Assembly (NCBI GenBank): GCA_910583845.1
Contig: CAJUAB010000008.1
Coordinates: forward strand, 84,467 to 148,466
Direction of reading: 5' to 3'
Source of the DNA: an uncultured Acetatifactor sp.
GTDB taxonomy: Bacteria; Bacillota; Clostridia; Lachnospirales; Lachnospiraceae
Length of the DNA: 64,000 bases
A program made the position numbers and the translations under genes. Numbering within the stretch: the stretch's first letter is position 1; each line of letters starts with the position of its first letter. The notes under the pieces are model-generated. The model had not been told where the DNA came from, ran no database searches, and saw only the letters and a program-made list of their open reading frames with translations. Of the stretch, positions 34,501-42,044 are shown piece after piece.

Positions 34501-34641
34501 AGATTGCTCCTCTGATTATACTCCCGTTCCATAAAAACGCTGTCTTACCCGGCTGACCCGAATTCTTCCCCTGCGATGGCGGCAAAATCCGCCGTTTACC
34601 CCTGGAAGATCCTTTCCGGATTCCGGCTTATTTCCTGCCGG

Positions 34642-35124
34642 TTATCCTCCTCCAATCGCCTCAACATAAAGAATATTTCCCGTATCATTCAGATAAACGA
34701 CGGTAGCCATTTTATAAAAGTCCTTTATTCCCGTCTGAAAGGCAGTGCCCGCATTTTCGACTCGCCTCCATCCTTCGCTGCCGCTGAGCCCGTCGGGAAC
34801 AAAACCCAGTTCTATATCCTCGCTCCCGTCCTCCATCTCCATGTCCCGCATTTCGTCGCTGATATCATGATCGTAAAAAGCGAAAAAATATACTTTGACC
34901 GTGGAAGGCCCTATGCCGCCGGATGTCCTGCTGCCCCATCTGATCACCGACGTCTCCGGCAGCCCCGGAAAGTGGTTATAGATCGGTTCCGGATCTGTGC
35001 GAATCTGTATATCCCCGTTCCAGATGACTCGCTCCGCCACATATGATGCCGCCCCCACTGCCGCGAAGAACAGCCATAGGACCGCGGCCAGGCCCGCTAA
35101 AACAATCAAAACCTTTTTCACCAT
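34642..35124 (-). CDS. Membrane-anchored hypothetical protein, 160 aa
   Basis: An N-terminal hydrophobic helix (residues 4-27) acts as signal anchor; the rest is an outer domain of mixed beta character without cysteines. GGAAAGG and GGGGGAG lie upstream. It is 32 bases downstream of the 499-aa lipoprotein gene, so it is likely the third gene of a unit with 35157-37249. No family recognised. Confidence 0.7.
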   Translation of the reverse strand: MVKKVLIVLAGLAAVLWLFFAAVGAASYVAERVIWNGDIQIRTDPEPIYNHFPGLPETSVIRWGSRTSGGIGPSTVKVYFFAFYDHDISDEMRDMEMEDGSEDIELGFVPDGLSGSEGWRRVENAGTAFQTGIKDFYKMATVVYLNDTGNILYVEAIGGG

Positions 35125-35156
35125 CCTGCTCCCCCGCTTTCCTTTCCGTATGAACG

Positions 35157-36656
35157 CTAATAGATAAACTTAAAAAGCGTTACGCCCGGCCGGCATCCGT
35201 AAAACAGATTCAGACAGTAGGACGGCTGATCGCTCTCTCCCTCGTAAATGTAGAATCTCTCCAGACTCCCGCAGCAGCGGTCCATCTGAACGCGGACCAG
35301 CCTGTCCTCCCGGTATTCACAGACATAGGCGTCCTCGTATGAGTAGGTATCCGGCAATTCCTCCGGCGGCAGACAATGAATCCCTATTTCGTCCGGCACA
35401 TATTGCTGCTCCGGCACATCGTGATAGTCCGCAAACACCTCATAGGGATCATACCTGCGGCAGTCAATCTCCATGCAGCCCTTAAACTGGAATCCCGTCA
35501 TCTTTCCTCCCCGGTCCCCAACGGACCTTCCCGGAAAATACTCATACCCGCCGCCCAACTCCTTCTGGGGATCATAGTACAGGGTAAGTACAGACTTCCG
35601 CCAGGCCTCCATCGGATACTCGTCATCATCATTCCGGTACTCATAGATCTGATCCCCAAAGTCCAGACCGATCTGGCGCAGAAAAGCCGCCGCTCCCTCT
35701 CTGGGAATCTCCAGCCAATTGTCATAACCCCTGTCTTCCAGCTTCGTGAGAAATACATAATGATGGTTGACCTCCAGCCAGGCGCAGGGAACAAACGCAT
35801 CCTCCTCATAGACAAAATAGCAGTCTCCCATCACCGTCTCAAACTCCGCGTAAAGCAGCCGTTCCCGTTCATCATATACATAGCGCTGGTTTCCGCCCAG
35901 CTCCCTGTACGGAACCGATTCCTCGTGAAACTGATACACTTTTTCCTGCAGCGCGCCCGCCTCTGTGTAGGAAAAGAAAACCGTCAGCAGCTCCTCCTGC
36001 CTTCCCTCTTCCTCCCCGGTCTCCACACGGCCCTTTAAATGCCAGGCAATCAGTTTTCCCTCCCTGTCGTACTCAAAGGTATCCTGAAATTCCGAGGCAA
36101 TCTTTTCTAACAGATCAGGCAGCTGATCCACCTCCGCGGAGGCCGCCGTTTCATAGACCAGATCTGTGGCGTAGGGATTGGGATAATTCCAGAAGCATTC
36201 CCTCTGATAGCCGTCAAATGCGAACCCCAACAGGTCCGTGCCCTCCGATGTCTCTTCATATTTCAGACCGCAGCCCCGGCCCGTCTCCCGGTCATAATAT
36301 AACTTAAGTTTGGGCTTCCCGTCCAGATCGTGGAAGCACACCGGACTGACAGCATCCATGCCGTGGATTTTCAGCCAATCCTCCGTACGCTCTTCGTCCA
36401 GCAGTTCAAATATGGAATTTTCGTATGGATCTGCGCAGGCAGGCGGTTGGAGCAAAGCTGTACCGTCCGGAGTCTCCTGAAACAGTAAAGCGACCTGCGA
36501 TTCCTCTGCGGCGTCCGCGCGCCGCGCCTTGCACAGGGCTTCCTCCTGCGGCTGAAAAGAACTGTTCTCCCCGCCGCAGCCCGTAAGCCATAAGGCACAT
36601 CCTATCACTATACCGCATTGGCAAAGAATCTGTTTCCCTCTGCCGCCTTTCCTCAT
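35157..36656 (-). CDS. Large lipoprotein of unknown function
   Basis: The ATG at 36656 overlaps the previous stop by four bases (ATGA) and follows GGAAAGG; longer frames to 36737 lie inside the upstream gene. The signal ends with LTGC, predicting lipidation. The 475 mature residues are rich in Glu, Tyr and Asp, with repeated aromatic beta segments such as KLKLYYDRETGRGCGLKYE and VLTLYYDPQKELGGGYEYF. These suggest repeated structural modules of a beta-rich outer protein. I do not recognise a family. Confidence 0.75.
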   Translation of the reverse strand: MRKGGRGKQILCQCGIVIGCALWLTGCGGENSSFQPQEEALCKARRADAAEESQVALLFQETPDGTALLQPPACADPYENSIFELLDEERTEDWLKIHGMDAVSPVCFHDLDGKPKLKLYYDRETGRGCGLKYEETSEGTDLLGFAFDGYQRECFWNYPNPYATDLVYETAASAEVDQLPDLLEKIASEFQDTFEYDREGKLIAWHLKGRVETGEEEGRQEELLTVFFSYTEAGALQEKVYQFHEESVPYRELGGNQRYVYDERERLLYAEFETVMGDCYFVYEEDAFVPCAWLEVNHHYVFLTKLEDRGYDNWLEIPREGAAAFLRQIGLDFGDQIYEYRNDDDEYPMEAWRKSVLTLYYDPQKELGGGYEYFPGRSVGDRGGKMTGFQFKGCMEIDCRRYDPYEVFADYHDVPEQQYVPDEIGIHCLPPEELPDTYSYEDAYVCEYREDRLVRVQMDRCCGSLERFYIYEGESDQPSYCLNLFYGCRPGVTLFKFIY

Positions 36657-37249
36657 ACGCCGGGCCTTTCCAGTTCCAGGCCAAACAACTGACGGAACTG
36701 TTCCGCCCACTCCCGGGTTTGGTAGAACACTATGCATTCCTGGCCACCGTCGCCGGTGACATACAGGCTGCGCCCCGTGTTCTGTTCCTCTGTCACCCGG
36801 TTCATATAAGACAGCATCCCTGGGTCGAACCAGTCGTAATGCTCCCTGGCCTCATACTCACAGGCTTTTCCATTACAGCAAAAGCGCACCGTCCGCGTCC
36901 CTGTCCCGGCTTCCAGCACTTCCTCTGAGATCTCTTCCACGATATCTGTAATCTCCAGATCGCCCTCGGAGATCCGGGCAATATTCTCCAGAAAACCGGT
37001 GTACATGCGCTCAATCTCCGGCATCTCCACATCAAAGGCATACATCCCCGATGCCGCCTGCTCCGTCCCGGGATAGAAACCCAATCCCCCCAGCAGCATC
37101 CCAAAGATCTGCTCCGATTCCATATCCGCCACCATGTCGGCGGGCATGGATCGAAACTGCCTTACAATATTCTCCTCCGCGTCCAATGCGTCCATTCCCA
37201 GTTTCTGCAGTTTCTCCAGACTCTCATGAATATACTCTTCCAGTCCCAT
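36653..37249 (-). CDS. Hypothetical protein, 198 aa
   Basis: GGAGG lies about six bases before the ATG at 37249. Soluble acidic protein without membrane segment. The N-terminal half is helical and the C-terminal half beta-rich with RTVRFCCNGKACEYEAREHY. It is translationally coupled (ATGA) to the large lipoprotein that follows, so the two probably act together. No family recognised. Confidence 0.7.
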   Translation of the reverse strand: MGLEEYIHESLEKLQKLGMDALDAEENIVRQFRSMPADMVADMESEQIFGMLLGGLGFYPGTEQAASGMYAFDVEMPEIERMYTGFLENIARISEGDLEITDIVEEISEEVLEAGTGTRTVRFCCNGKACEYEAREHYDWFDPGMLSYMNRVTEEQNTGRSLYVTGDGGQECIVFYQTREWAEQFRQLFGLELERPGV

Positions 37250-37328
37250 TGAAATATCCTCCCTGTCCGTAAAAGATTCAGACGATCCCGTCACTCGCGA
37301 AGCATGGTTTGCTCTTGCCTGCATAAAT

Positions 37329-37348
37329 GTATCCCTGTCCGCGGATAC
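37329..37348 (-). terminator. Weak hairpin after kptA
   Basis: GTATCC/GGATAC with an eight-base loop just after the kptA stop (extendable to TGTATCC/GGATACA); no U-tract. Confidence 0.3.
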
Positions 37349-37354
37349 AGGCCG

Positions 37355-37909
37355 TCATTTTTCCGATTCCTCCATCAGTTCAAAATACGCCGCGTCCACC
37401 TTCTTCGCAAGCCACACGCCATTTTGGGATCTGAAAAACGGATGTCCGTCCCGGTGCATATCGCCGCTGCGGACTTTCAGAATCACCGGACGGCCATGCC
37501 TCCCTCCCACCATCCGGGCGGTCTCCACATCTGCGGACAGGTGGACGTACAGCCGCCCCATGGGCAGCAGGCCCTGCTGCCGGATACTGTCAAGAAAACG
37601 GAGCGCCGTGCCGTGATACAGAAACGCCGGCGGCTCCTGCCGGACCAGTTCCACATCCACAGGAATACTGTGGCCCTGATTGGCGCGGATCAGCGTCCTT
37701 CCTTCATTGAAGGAATATCTCTGCTTTTTGTCTGTTCTGACGATTTCCTCCAGAATCTCCCTGTCAATTTTCCGTCCGGCGGCATTCATCCCCGCCAGAA
37801 GTTCTTCCACATTGGCCCAGCCGTGTTCATCCAGCCTTATATTGGCATCCTCCGGCCTGTGCCGGAGGATGCGGCTGATATATTTGCTCAGATCATCCAA
37901 TTTGCTCAT
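37355..37909 (-). CDS. kptA: RNA 2'-phosphotransferase (KptA/Tpt1)
   Basis: The start at 37909 follows AGGAGGT; an upstream ATG at 37990 lacks a site. KptA removes an internal 2'-phosphate from RNA with NAD+, giving ADP-ribose 1'',2''-cyclic phosphate and nicotinamide. The 184 residues show family motifs: ISRILRHRP (Arg16-His17), RANQGHS (75-81), FLYHGT (97-101), GLLPMGRLYVHLS and RHGRPVILKV. The N-terminal winged-helix lobe and C-terminal NAD lobe are both complete. It is the last gene of the minus-strand RNA-repair island, 93 bases after the PARG-fold gene whose likely substrate class matches KptA's by-product. Confidence 0.93.
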   Translation of the reverse strand: MSKLDDLSKYISRILRHRPEDANIRLDEHGWANVEELLAGMNAAGRKIDREILEEIVRTDKKQRYSFNEGRTLIRANQGHSIPVDVELVRQEPPAFLYHGTALRFLDSIRQQGLLPMGRLYVHLSADVETARMVGGRHGRPVILKVRSGDMHRDGHPFFRSQNGVWLAKKVDAAYFELMEESEK

Positions 37910-38002
37910 CTCTGTTATACCTCCTGTCAGACCGTTCCGTCTCTCTCCCAGGAGAAATATGTGTCCCCCGCCTGACGTAAAACCGCCCATGTTCCTGGGA
38001 AA

Positions 38003-38788
38003 CTACCTCATCAGACAATTGTAAAACGCCTGGTAATTACCGTCTTTCCTCTCCGGGACAGCGAAGAGAACCTGTTCAAAACACTTGTGAGTCGTCTCCA
38101 GGTATTCTTTGAAAATCTCCGCCACCTCCGTGCCTTTCTGGCCGAAGACACCGCAGCCGTAAGCTCCCAGGATCAGGGTGTGTACCTGATTTTCCCTGGC
38201 GATATCCAGCACAAACCTGATCCTGGATCTGAGCGCCTCCGTGTTCTCCTCATAAGAGACCTTCTGGTATCTGCGCGCCGCCGAGATATTGGGAGCCGCG
38301 CAGGTGATCACGTCACAGACCGTCTGTTTTCCGTCCCTTCCAAATACCACCCCCGGTGTGTACAAGCCTCTGTTCCGGTACAGAGCCTTATTTTTGTTCT
38401 GATTGTTCCAGTCATAGAACCGGGCCGTCATTTGGGACAACACATTGTACAGAAACGACTCCTGGCAGAGACATTCCTCCTGTGCTCTGCTTCCGCCTAA
38501 AAATCCGCCTCCGGGATTTTTGTAGGAAGAAAAATTCAGGACAGCCATGGGCCTGTCACAGCCATCCGCCATACGCAGAATGGCAGAAACGCTGTCCAGG
38601 GGTTCCAACGAGATTTTCCCCTCGCAGACCCGTTCCCCGGCACAGGAAAAATCCACATCATAAACTGAAGTGCGCTCTATGGCCTCCCTGATCTCCTTTC
38701 CGTAAAGCTCTTCCATCTTCTTCGTATGAAGCGCGGCCTGTTCCGCTCTTTTTTCCTTACCGTCCCAATATTCTTTTATATATACCAT
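38003..38788 (-). CDS. PARG-fold macrodomain protein (TIGR02452 family)
   Basis: The start at 38788 follows GGGAGGG; the frame is open another 80 codons upstream without a ribosome site and runs into the Thg1 gene. The 261-residue product has NPGGGFLGGSRAQEE at 91-105, which is the PARG catalytic signature GGG-X7-QEE, and later ILGAYGCGVFGQ, the diphosphate loop of macrodomains. PARG-fold enzymes hydrolyse ADP-ribosyl bonds. Sitting between Thg1 and KptA, it may process ADP-ribose 1'',2''-cyclic phosphate from KptA or remove ADP-ribose from RNA ends. Which one is inference. Confidence 0.88.
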   Translation of the reverse strand: MVYIKEYWDGKEKRAEQAALHTKKMEELYGKEIREAIERTSVYDVDFSCAGERVCEGKISLEPLDSVSAILRMADGCDRPMAVLNFSSYKNPGGGFLGGSRAQEECLCQESFLYNVLSQMTARFYDWNNQNKNKALYRNRGLYTPGVVFGRDGKQTVCDVITCAAPNISAARRYQKVSYEENTEALRSRIRFVLDIARENQVHTLILGAYGCGVFGQKGTEVAEIFKEYLETTHKCFEQVLFAVPERKDGNYQAFYNCLMR

Positions 38789-38937
38789 ATGTATGTCCCT
38801 CCCATGCCCTGTACTGATTACCCGGCTGCAATTCCCTGCGCCGTCCTCTGTCACCGCTTCCCATATCCTGCCGCCTGCCAAAGCAGGATCATCGCCGCAA
38901 AGCTCCCCTACAGAACAGCAGGCCTCCCGAACCTTTG

Positions 38938-39699
38938 TTATGGCTCCCGCAACAGGGAGACCACCCATTCCCTGTACGCCTCCCCGGTCTTCAGTTCCAT
39001 CTCCGTCTCTATTCTGCTGCGTGTACACAGCTCCTCCTGACCGCTTTCCGGATTATACCCCTTCCTCTCATAGACGGAACGATACAGTCCGATTCCCCGC
39101 TTCTGCCAGCCGGGCAGTTCATTGTAATTGACGCCTTCGGAAAACAGCAGCTCATTTTTCCAGGAGACGGATTTCCCCTCTATCATCCCCGTGGCTTCCC
39201 GGGCAGAAATCCCTTTCTTCCGCAGCATCCAATAGCAATGGGCATTCAGGGAATTTCTGTGGGCGTCCTCCTGCCGCCAGGAAAAATAGTCTTTGACGCA
39301 TTCCAGATTGGGCAGAGGCACCACCCGGCTGTCAAAGCAGGCGGCAACACCCAGCCGCAGGGAAAGATGAGCGCTGGCCTCCCCGGCCAGCACCGAATTG
39401 ATCTTCCGCGTTTTCCTCCCAAAAGTATTGTCCTTTGGATGAAAAAGCAGAGAGATCTCATCACTCTCCGTATATCCGTACACAATCCGGAAGCCGCATT
39501 CCAGCAGATGCTTCGCGGTATCCACCATGGCGTCCCGAAACCGGGTGTCAAAGGGAGCCTCAAAGGGACAGGTCTCCTTGGTCAGTCTGGTAAAATTCCG
39601 CCCGTCCAGCCGCGCTGCCAGATACATCTCCGGCAGGATCACCTGATCCAGAGACTGCTCAAAACGCCTCATTTTTTCATCCAGCTTTTCAAAATTCAT
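38938..39699 (-). CDS. Thg1-like 3'-5' RNA polymerase
   Basis: The 253-residue protein has the Thg1 polymerase signatures: AARLDGRNFTRL with metal ligand Asp32 and YGYTESDEISLLF with Asp80, followed by GRKTRKINSVLAGEASAHL. Eukaryotic Thg1 adds G-1 to tRNA-His. Bacterial Thg1-like proteins extend truncated tRNA 5' ends against a template, a repair activity. It lies three bases downstream of the Pnk-like kinase gene, so the two are surely co-translated. A 5'-kinase next to a 5'-end polymerase makes direct sense for 5'-end repair. Confidence 0.9.
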   Translation of the reverse strand: MNFEKLDEKMRRFEQSLDQVILPEMYLAARLDGRNFTRLTKETCPFEAPFDTRFRDAMVDTAKHLLECGFRIVYGYTESDEISLLFHPKDNTFGRKTRKINSVLAGEASAHLSLRLGVAACFDSRVVPLPNLECVKDYFSWRQEDAHRNSLNAHCYWMLRKKGISAREATGMIEGKSVSWKNELLFSEGVNYNELPGWQKRGIGLYRSVYERKGYNPESGQEELCTRSRIETEMELKTGEAYREWVVSLLREP

Positions 39700-39702
39700 A
39701 AT

Positions 39703-40149
39703 TCAGCCCTTCCAGTCCTCCACCACAAATTCATCCTGTTCCATTCGGACAAAATACAAATGGTCAAATCCTTCCTCATAGGACGGCAGTTCCAGGTGTT
39801 TGGAGGTGGCGGCGATGGCTTTGTCGGGCACACAGGCCTTCCCCTGCCGCAGACGGTTCCTGTCCACACATTCCGCAATCACCGAACGGAAATAATAGCC
39901 GTCCACCTCATACCCCCGCTCTTTGGCGGCAGTTATGTATTTCTCCCGGTCCGCGGCCGTGGGGTTGGTATTGTCTACCACAAAGCAGCGCCCTTCGCTG
40001 AGGCACTCCTCCAGCAGCAGCCGCTCCCTGTTTCTGGTGTGCAGAGTGTCCAGATTGACATGCACATAGTTCTCCCCCCACTTGCGGCGGTAGCAGGTGG
40101 ATTTTCCGCTGGCCTGTAAGCCAATCAGGATAATCGCGTGCTTTTTCAT
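39703..40149 (-). CDS. T4-Pnk-like polynucleotide 5'-kinase
   Basis: A 148-residue P-loop kinase: Walker A GLQASGKST (10-18), LDTLHTRNRER, and VVDNTNPTAADREKY with YEVDGYYF, the pattern of the T4 polynucleotide kinase 5'-kinase domain. There is no phosphatase domain, so only 5'-phosphorylation is expected. It is followed after three bases by the Thg1-like gene and preceded by the hemerythrin gene (26 bases). Substrate RNA is inferred from the neighbours; related small kinases can act on other molecules. Confidence 0.82.
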   Translation of the reverse strand: MKKHAIILIGLQASGKSTCYRRKWGENYVHVNLDTLHTRNRERLLLEECLSEGRCFVVDNTNPTAADREKYITAAKERGYEVDGYYFRSVIAECVDRNRLRQGKACVPDKAIAATSKHLELPSYEEGFDHLYFVRMEQDEFVVEDWKG

Positions 40150-40175
40150 AGTCGCCTCCCCGGGAAGCCAGTCCC

Positions 40176-40565
40176 CTATTTCCCGATCAGCTTATCCTGG
40201 CTCAGAATATGATTCACCAGCCAGTCCGTAATCAGGCCCAGCATTTCCTCAATTGTCTCGTCCTGGTTCTCATCAATGGCGTCCAGATCCCAGTTGTTGA
40301 TGGTCTCCCGCAGAGCATTGTGCTGGGTCAGCTGGGTAAACATTCTCTTATACCCGATGGATTTCATATATTCCTCTTCATGCTCAAAATGCGTCAGCGT
40401 GTAATCCCGCAGTTCTTCCAGAATGTGCCGGATATTGTCATACTTATCGGGTATAAACTCCTCGCACTTTAACTCGTAGAGCTCATTGGCTATCTCAAAG
40501 AGCCTCCGGTGCTCCCTGTCGATCAACTCAATCCCTGTCAGAAACTCCTCTTTAAACTCATACAT
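40176..40565 (-). CDS. Bacteriohemerythrin
   Basis: GGGAGGAG before the ATG at 40565 fixes the start. The 129-residue four-helix protein keeps the di-iron ligands: DREHRRLF, HFEHEEEYM (H and HxxxE), TQHNAL and HILSQD (HxxxxD). Hemerythrins bind O2 or other small gases reversibly. It is the first gene downstream of the promoter at 40696-40724 and directly precedes the kinase and Thg1 genes, so oxygen sensing or scavenging may be tied to RNA repair in this anaerobe (inference). Confidence 0.9.
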   Translation of the reverse strand: MYEFKEEFLTGIELIDREHRRLFEIANELYELKCEEFIPDKYDNIRHILEELRDYTLTHFEHEEEYMKSIGYKRMFTQLTQHNALRETINNWDLDAIDENQDETIEEMLGLITDWLVNHILSQDKLIGK

Positions 40566-40695
40566 AGTATACTCCTCCCTTGATTTGCTTTCCTGGCTTA
40601 ACAATATTTTTCTGTGTACCTAGTACGGACCGGCTCCGGCTTGTCCGGGCCAGAACGGGGCCCGAATCTCAAAACACATCTGATCGCCTGCTAAC

Positions 40696-40724
40696 ACTAT
40701 ACACAGCCCCCCGGTAAATTACAA
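40696..40724 (-). promoter_or_regulatory. Promoter of the hemerythrin-kinase-Thg1 operon
   Basis: Minus strand TTGTAA (40724-40719), 17 bases, TATAGT (40701-40696). The -35 runs on as TTGTAATTT and the spacer ends in CTGTG, as in the promoters at 43926 and 45925. Confidence 0.7.
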
Positions 40725-40802
40725 CAACAGAGTCCCGGATACACCGCCCCCGGAACGGTCCTGCCGCACAGTATCGGGTGCCTTCTCCTCTGTAGCCTCA
40801 TA

Positions 40803-41600
40803 TCATCGCAGCATCCCATACTCTCCCAGTTCCTGAAATCCTGCCCGATTATAGATTTTTCCCGCCACGGGATTGTCGTAAAACAGGCAGAGATACTTTT
40901 TTCCCCGCCCAAAGCAATCCCGGCACAGCGCCGAAACCACCGCGGAAGCATACCCCCTCCCCCTGCATGTTTCGGCGGTGGCTACTCCCACCACCATAGC
41001 GCTCTCCGAATTTTCCGCGCTGGTGGAGGCGATTGTCACCAGGCGTCCCTCCAGAAAACCGCCCATGGCAGCTTTGCCGCCCCGGGCCATTTCCTCCTCC
41101 ATTCGCCTTTTCTGTTCCTCCCGTTCCTCTTTTTTAAAAGTACGGCTGAACTCCTCTATATCCGACAACAGTTCCACGGCCTGTGCCGCATCCCCTGGCT
41201 CCAGCCGCCGGACCGTCAGGCCCTCCGGGGCGGAAAAGCAGCCCTCCACATGGTCGCAGCGGCTCATATAGGTAGACTGGATCGTCCACTGGGGAAAGGC
41301 CGCGGCGATTCTCTTAAGAAGCACGGTCTTTCCACTGATGCAGTCCGGCTGCTGCCTCCGGAAAAAGGAAATCGCCTCCTGGGCGTTATAGTCCTCATAT
41401 CGGCTGTACAGCAGGAAATACCTGTGAAACCTTAAGATCAGAAAATCCCATCGGTCCCGCTCCTCATGAAGATAAATATTGACCGTCTCGCTCTCCACTC
41501 CGAAATTCTCTATATCTCCGATAAAGAACAGATTCATCTCCGGCTCTTTTTTCACATAGGAAAGAATCTCCTCCCTGTCCTGTTCCTGTAATACGCGCAT
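40803..41600 (-). CDS. GNAT-family acetyltransferase
   Basis: CAGGAGGAGGG precedes the ATG. The C-terminal half is a GNAT fold: SAMVVGVATAETCRGRGYASAVVSAL carries the acetyl-CoA loop (R-G-R-G-Y), and YDNPVAGKIYNRAGF the end motif. The N-terminal 120 residues are a second, degenerate GNAT-like half. Similar 260-280-residue two-half proteins are common in Firmicutes and their substrates are unknown. It closes the RtcB unit (15 bases after the 139-aa gene), so acetylation of a translation or RNA component is possible. Confidence 0.85.
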   Translation of the reverse strand: MRVLQEQDREEILSYVKKEPEMNLFFIGDIENFGVESETVNIYLHEERDRWDFLILRFHRYFLLYSRYEDYNAQEAISFFRRQQPDCISGKTVLLKRIAAAFPQWTIQSTYMSRCDHVEGCFSAPEGLTVRRLEPGDAAQAVELLSDIEEFSRTFKKEEREEQKRRMEEEMARGGKAAMGGFLEGRLVTIASTSAENSESAMVVGVATAETCRGRGYASAVVSALCRDCFGRGKKYLCLFYDNPVAGKIYNRAGFQELGEYGMLR

Positions 41601-41615
41601 AATTCCCTCCTCCTG

Positions 41616-42032
41616 TTATATTTTTTGGTCAAACAGAGACGCATTCGGGTTGTCCGCCATGTTCACAAAGGTATATTGGTCATTGTGCGGAAACAGAAGC
41701 TCCATATACAGATTGCCCAGCAGACTCTTGACCTCGTCGGTATCGATATCGGCCACAGGTATCTCCCTGAATTCCAGACGTTTCAAATTCTCCAGAATCT
41801 TCTCTATGCTCTGCCATTCATATGCCTGCGGCTCCGGTTCCTCCCCCGAGGCTTTCGGGATCTCCGGTTCCATAATGGGTTTTATTTCAGGAATGTTGTA
41901 TATGACATTTTTACAGGTCTTCTCAAAACACTCCGGGTCATACTCCGCCAGATAACCCAGGTCATCCATTGTCAGTGTTCTCTTATTGTGTATTTTGAGA
42001 TAAATGTTGATCAGACGAGTATTCTTCCCCAT
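41616..42032 (-). CDS. Unknown protein between rtcB and GNAT gene, 138 aa
   Basis: The start codons ATGATG lie close behind GAAGGGAGGG; the second (42032) has better spacing. The protein is soluble and acidic. A helical N-terminus (TRLINIYLKIHNKRTLTMDDLGYL), a short cysteine pair (CFEKTCKN), a Pro/Glu linker with IPEIKPIMEPEIPKASGEEP, and a helical C-terminus can be seen. I recognise no family. It starts nine bases after rtcB and precedes the acetyltransferase by 15, so it is very probably part of the RNA-ligase unit. Confidence 0.75.
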   Translation of the reverse strand: MGKNTRLINIYLKIHNKRTLTMDDLGYLAEYDPECFEKTCKNVIYNIPEIKPIMEPEIPKASGEEPEPQAYEWQSIEKILENLKRLEFREIPVADIDTDEVKSLLGNLYMELLFPHNDQYTFVNMADNPNASLFDQKI

Positions 42033-42044
42033 CATGCCCTCCCT

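Noticed and set aside
32573..34585. Longer 670-residue form of the GT-C-like protein
   Set aside because: The first 116 codons overlap the 81-aa gene and are Gly/Arg-rich shadow sequence; GGAGAGAGG marks the start at 34237.
36653..36737. Upstream extension of the large lipoprotein
   Set aside because: It would overlap the coupled 198-aa gene and place 27 residues before a clear lipoprotein signal.
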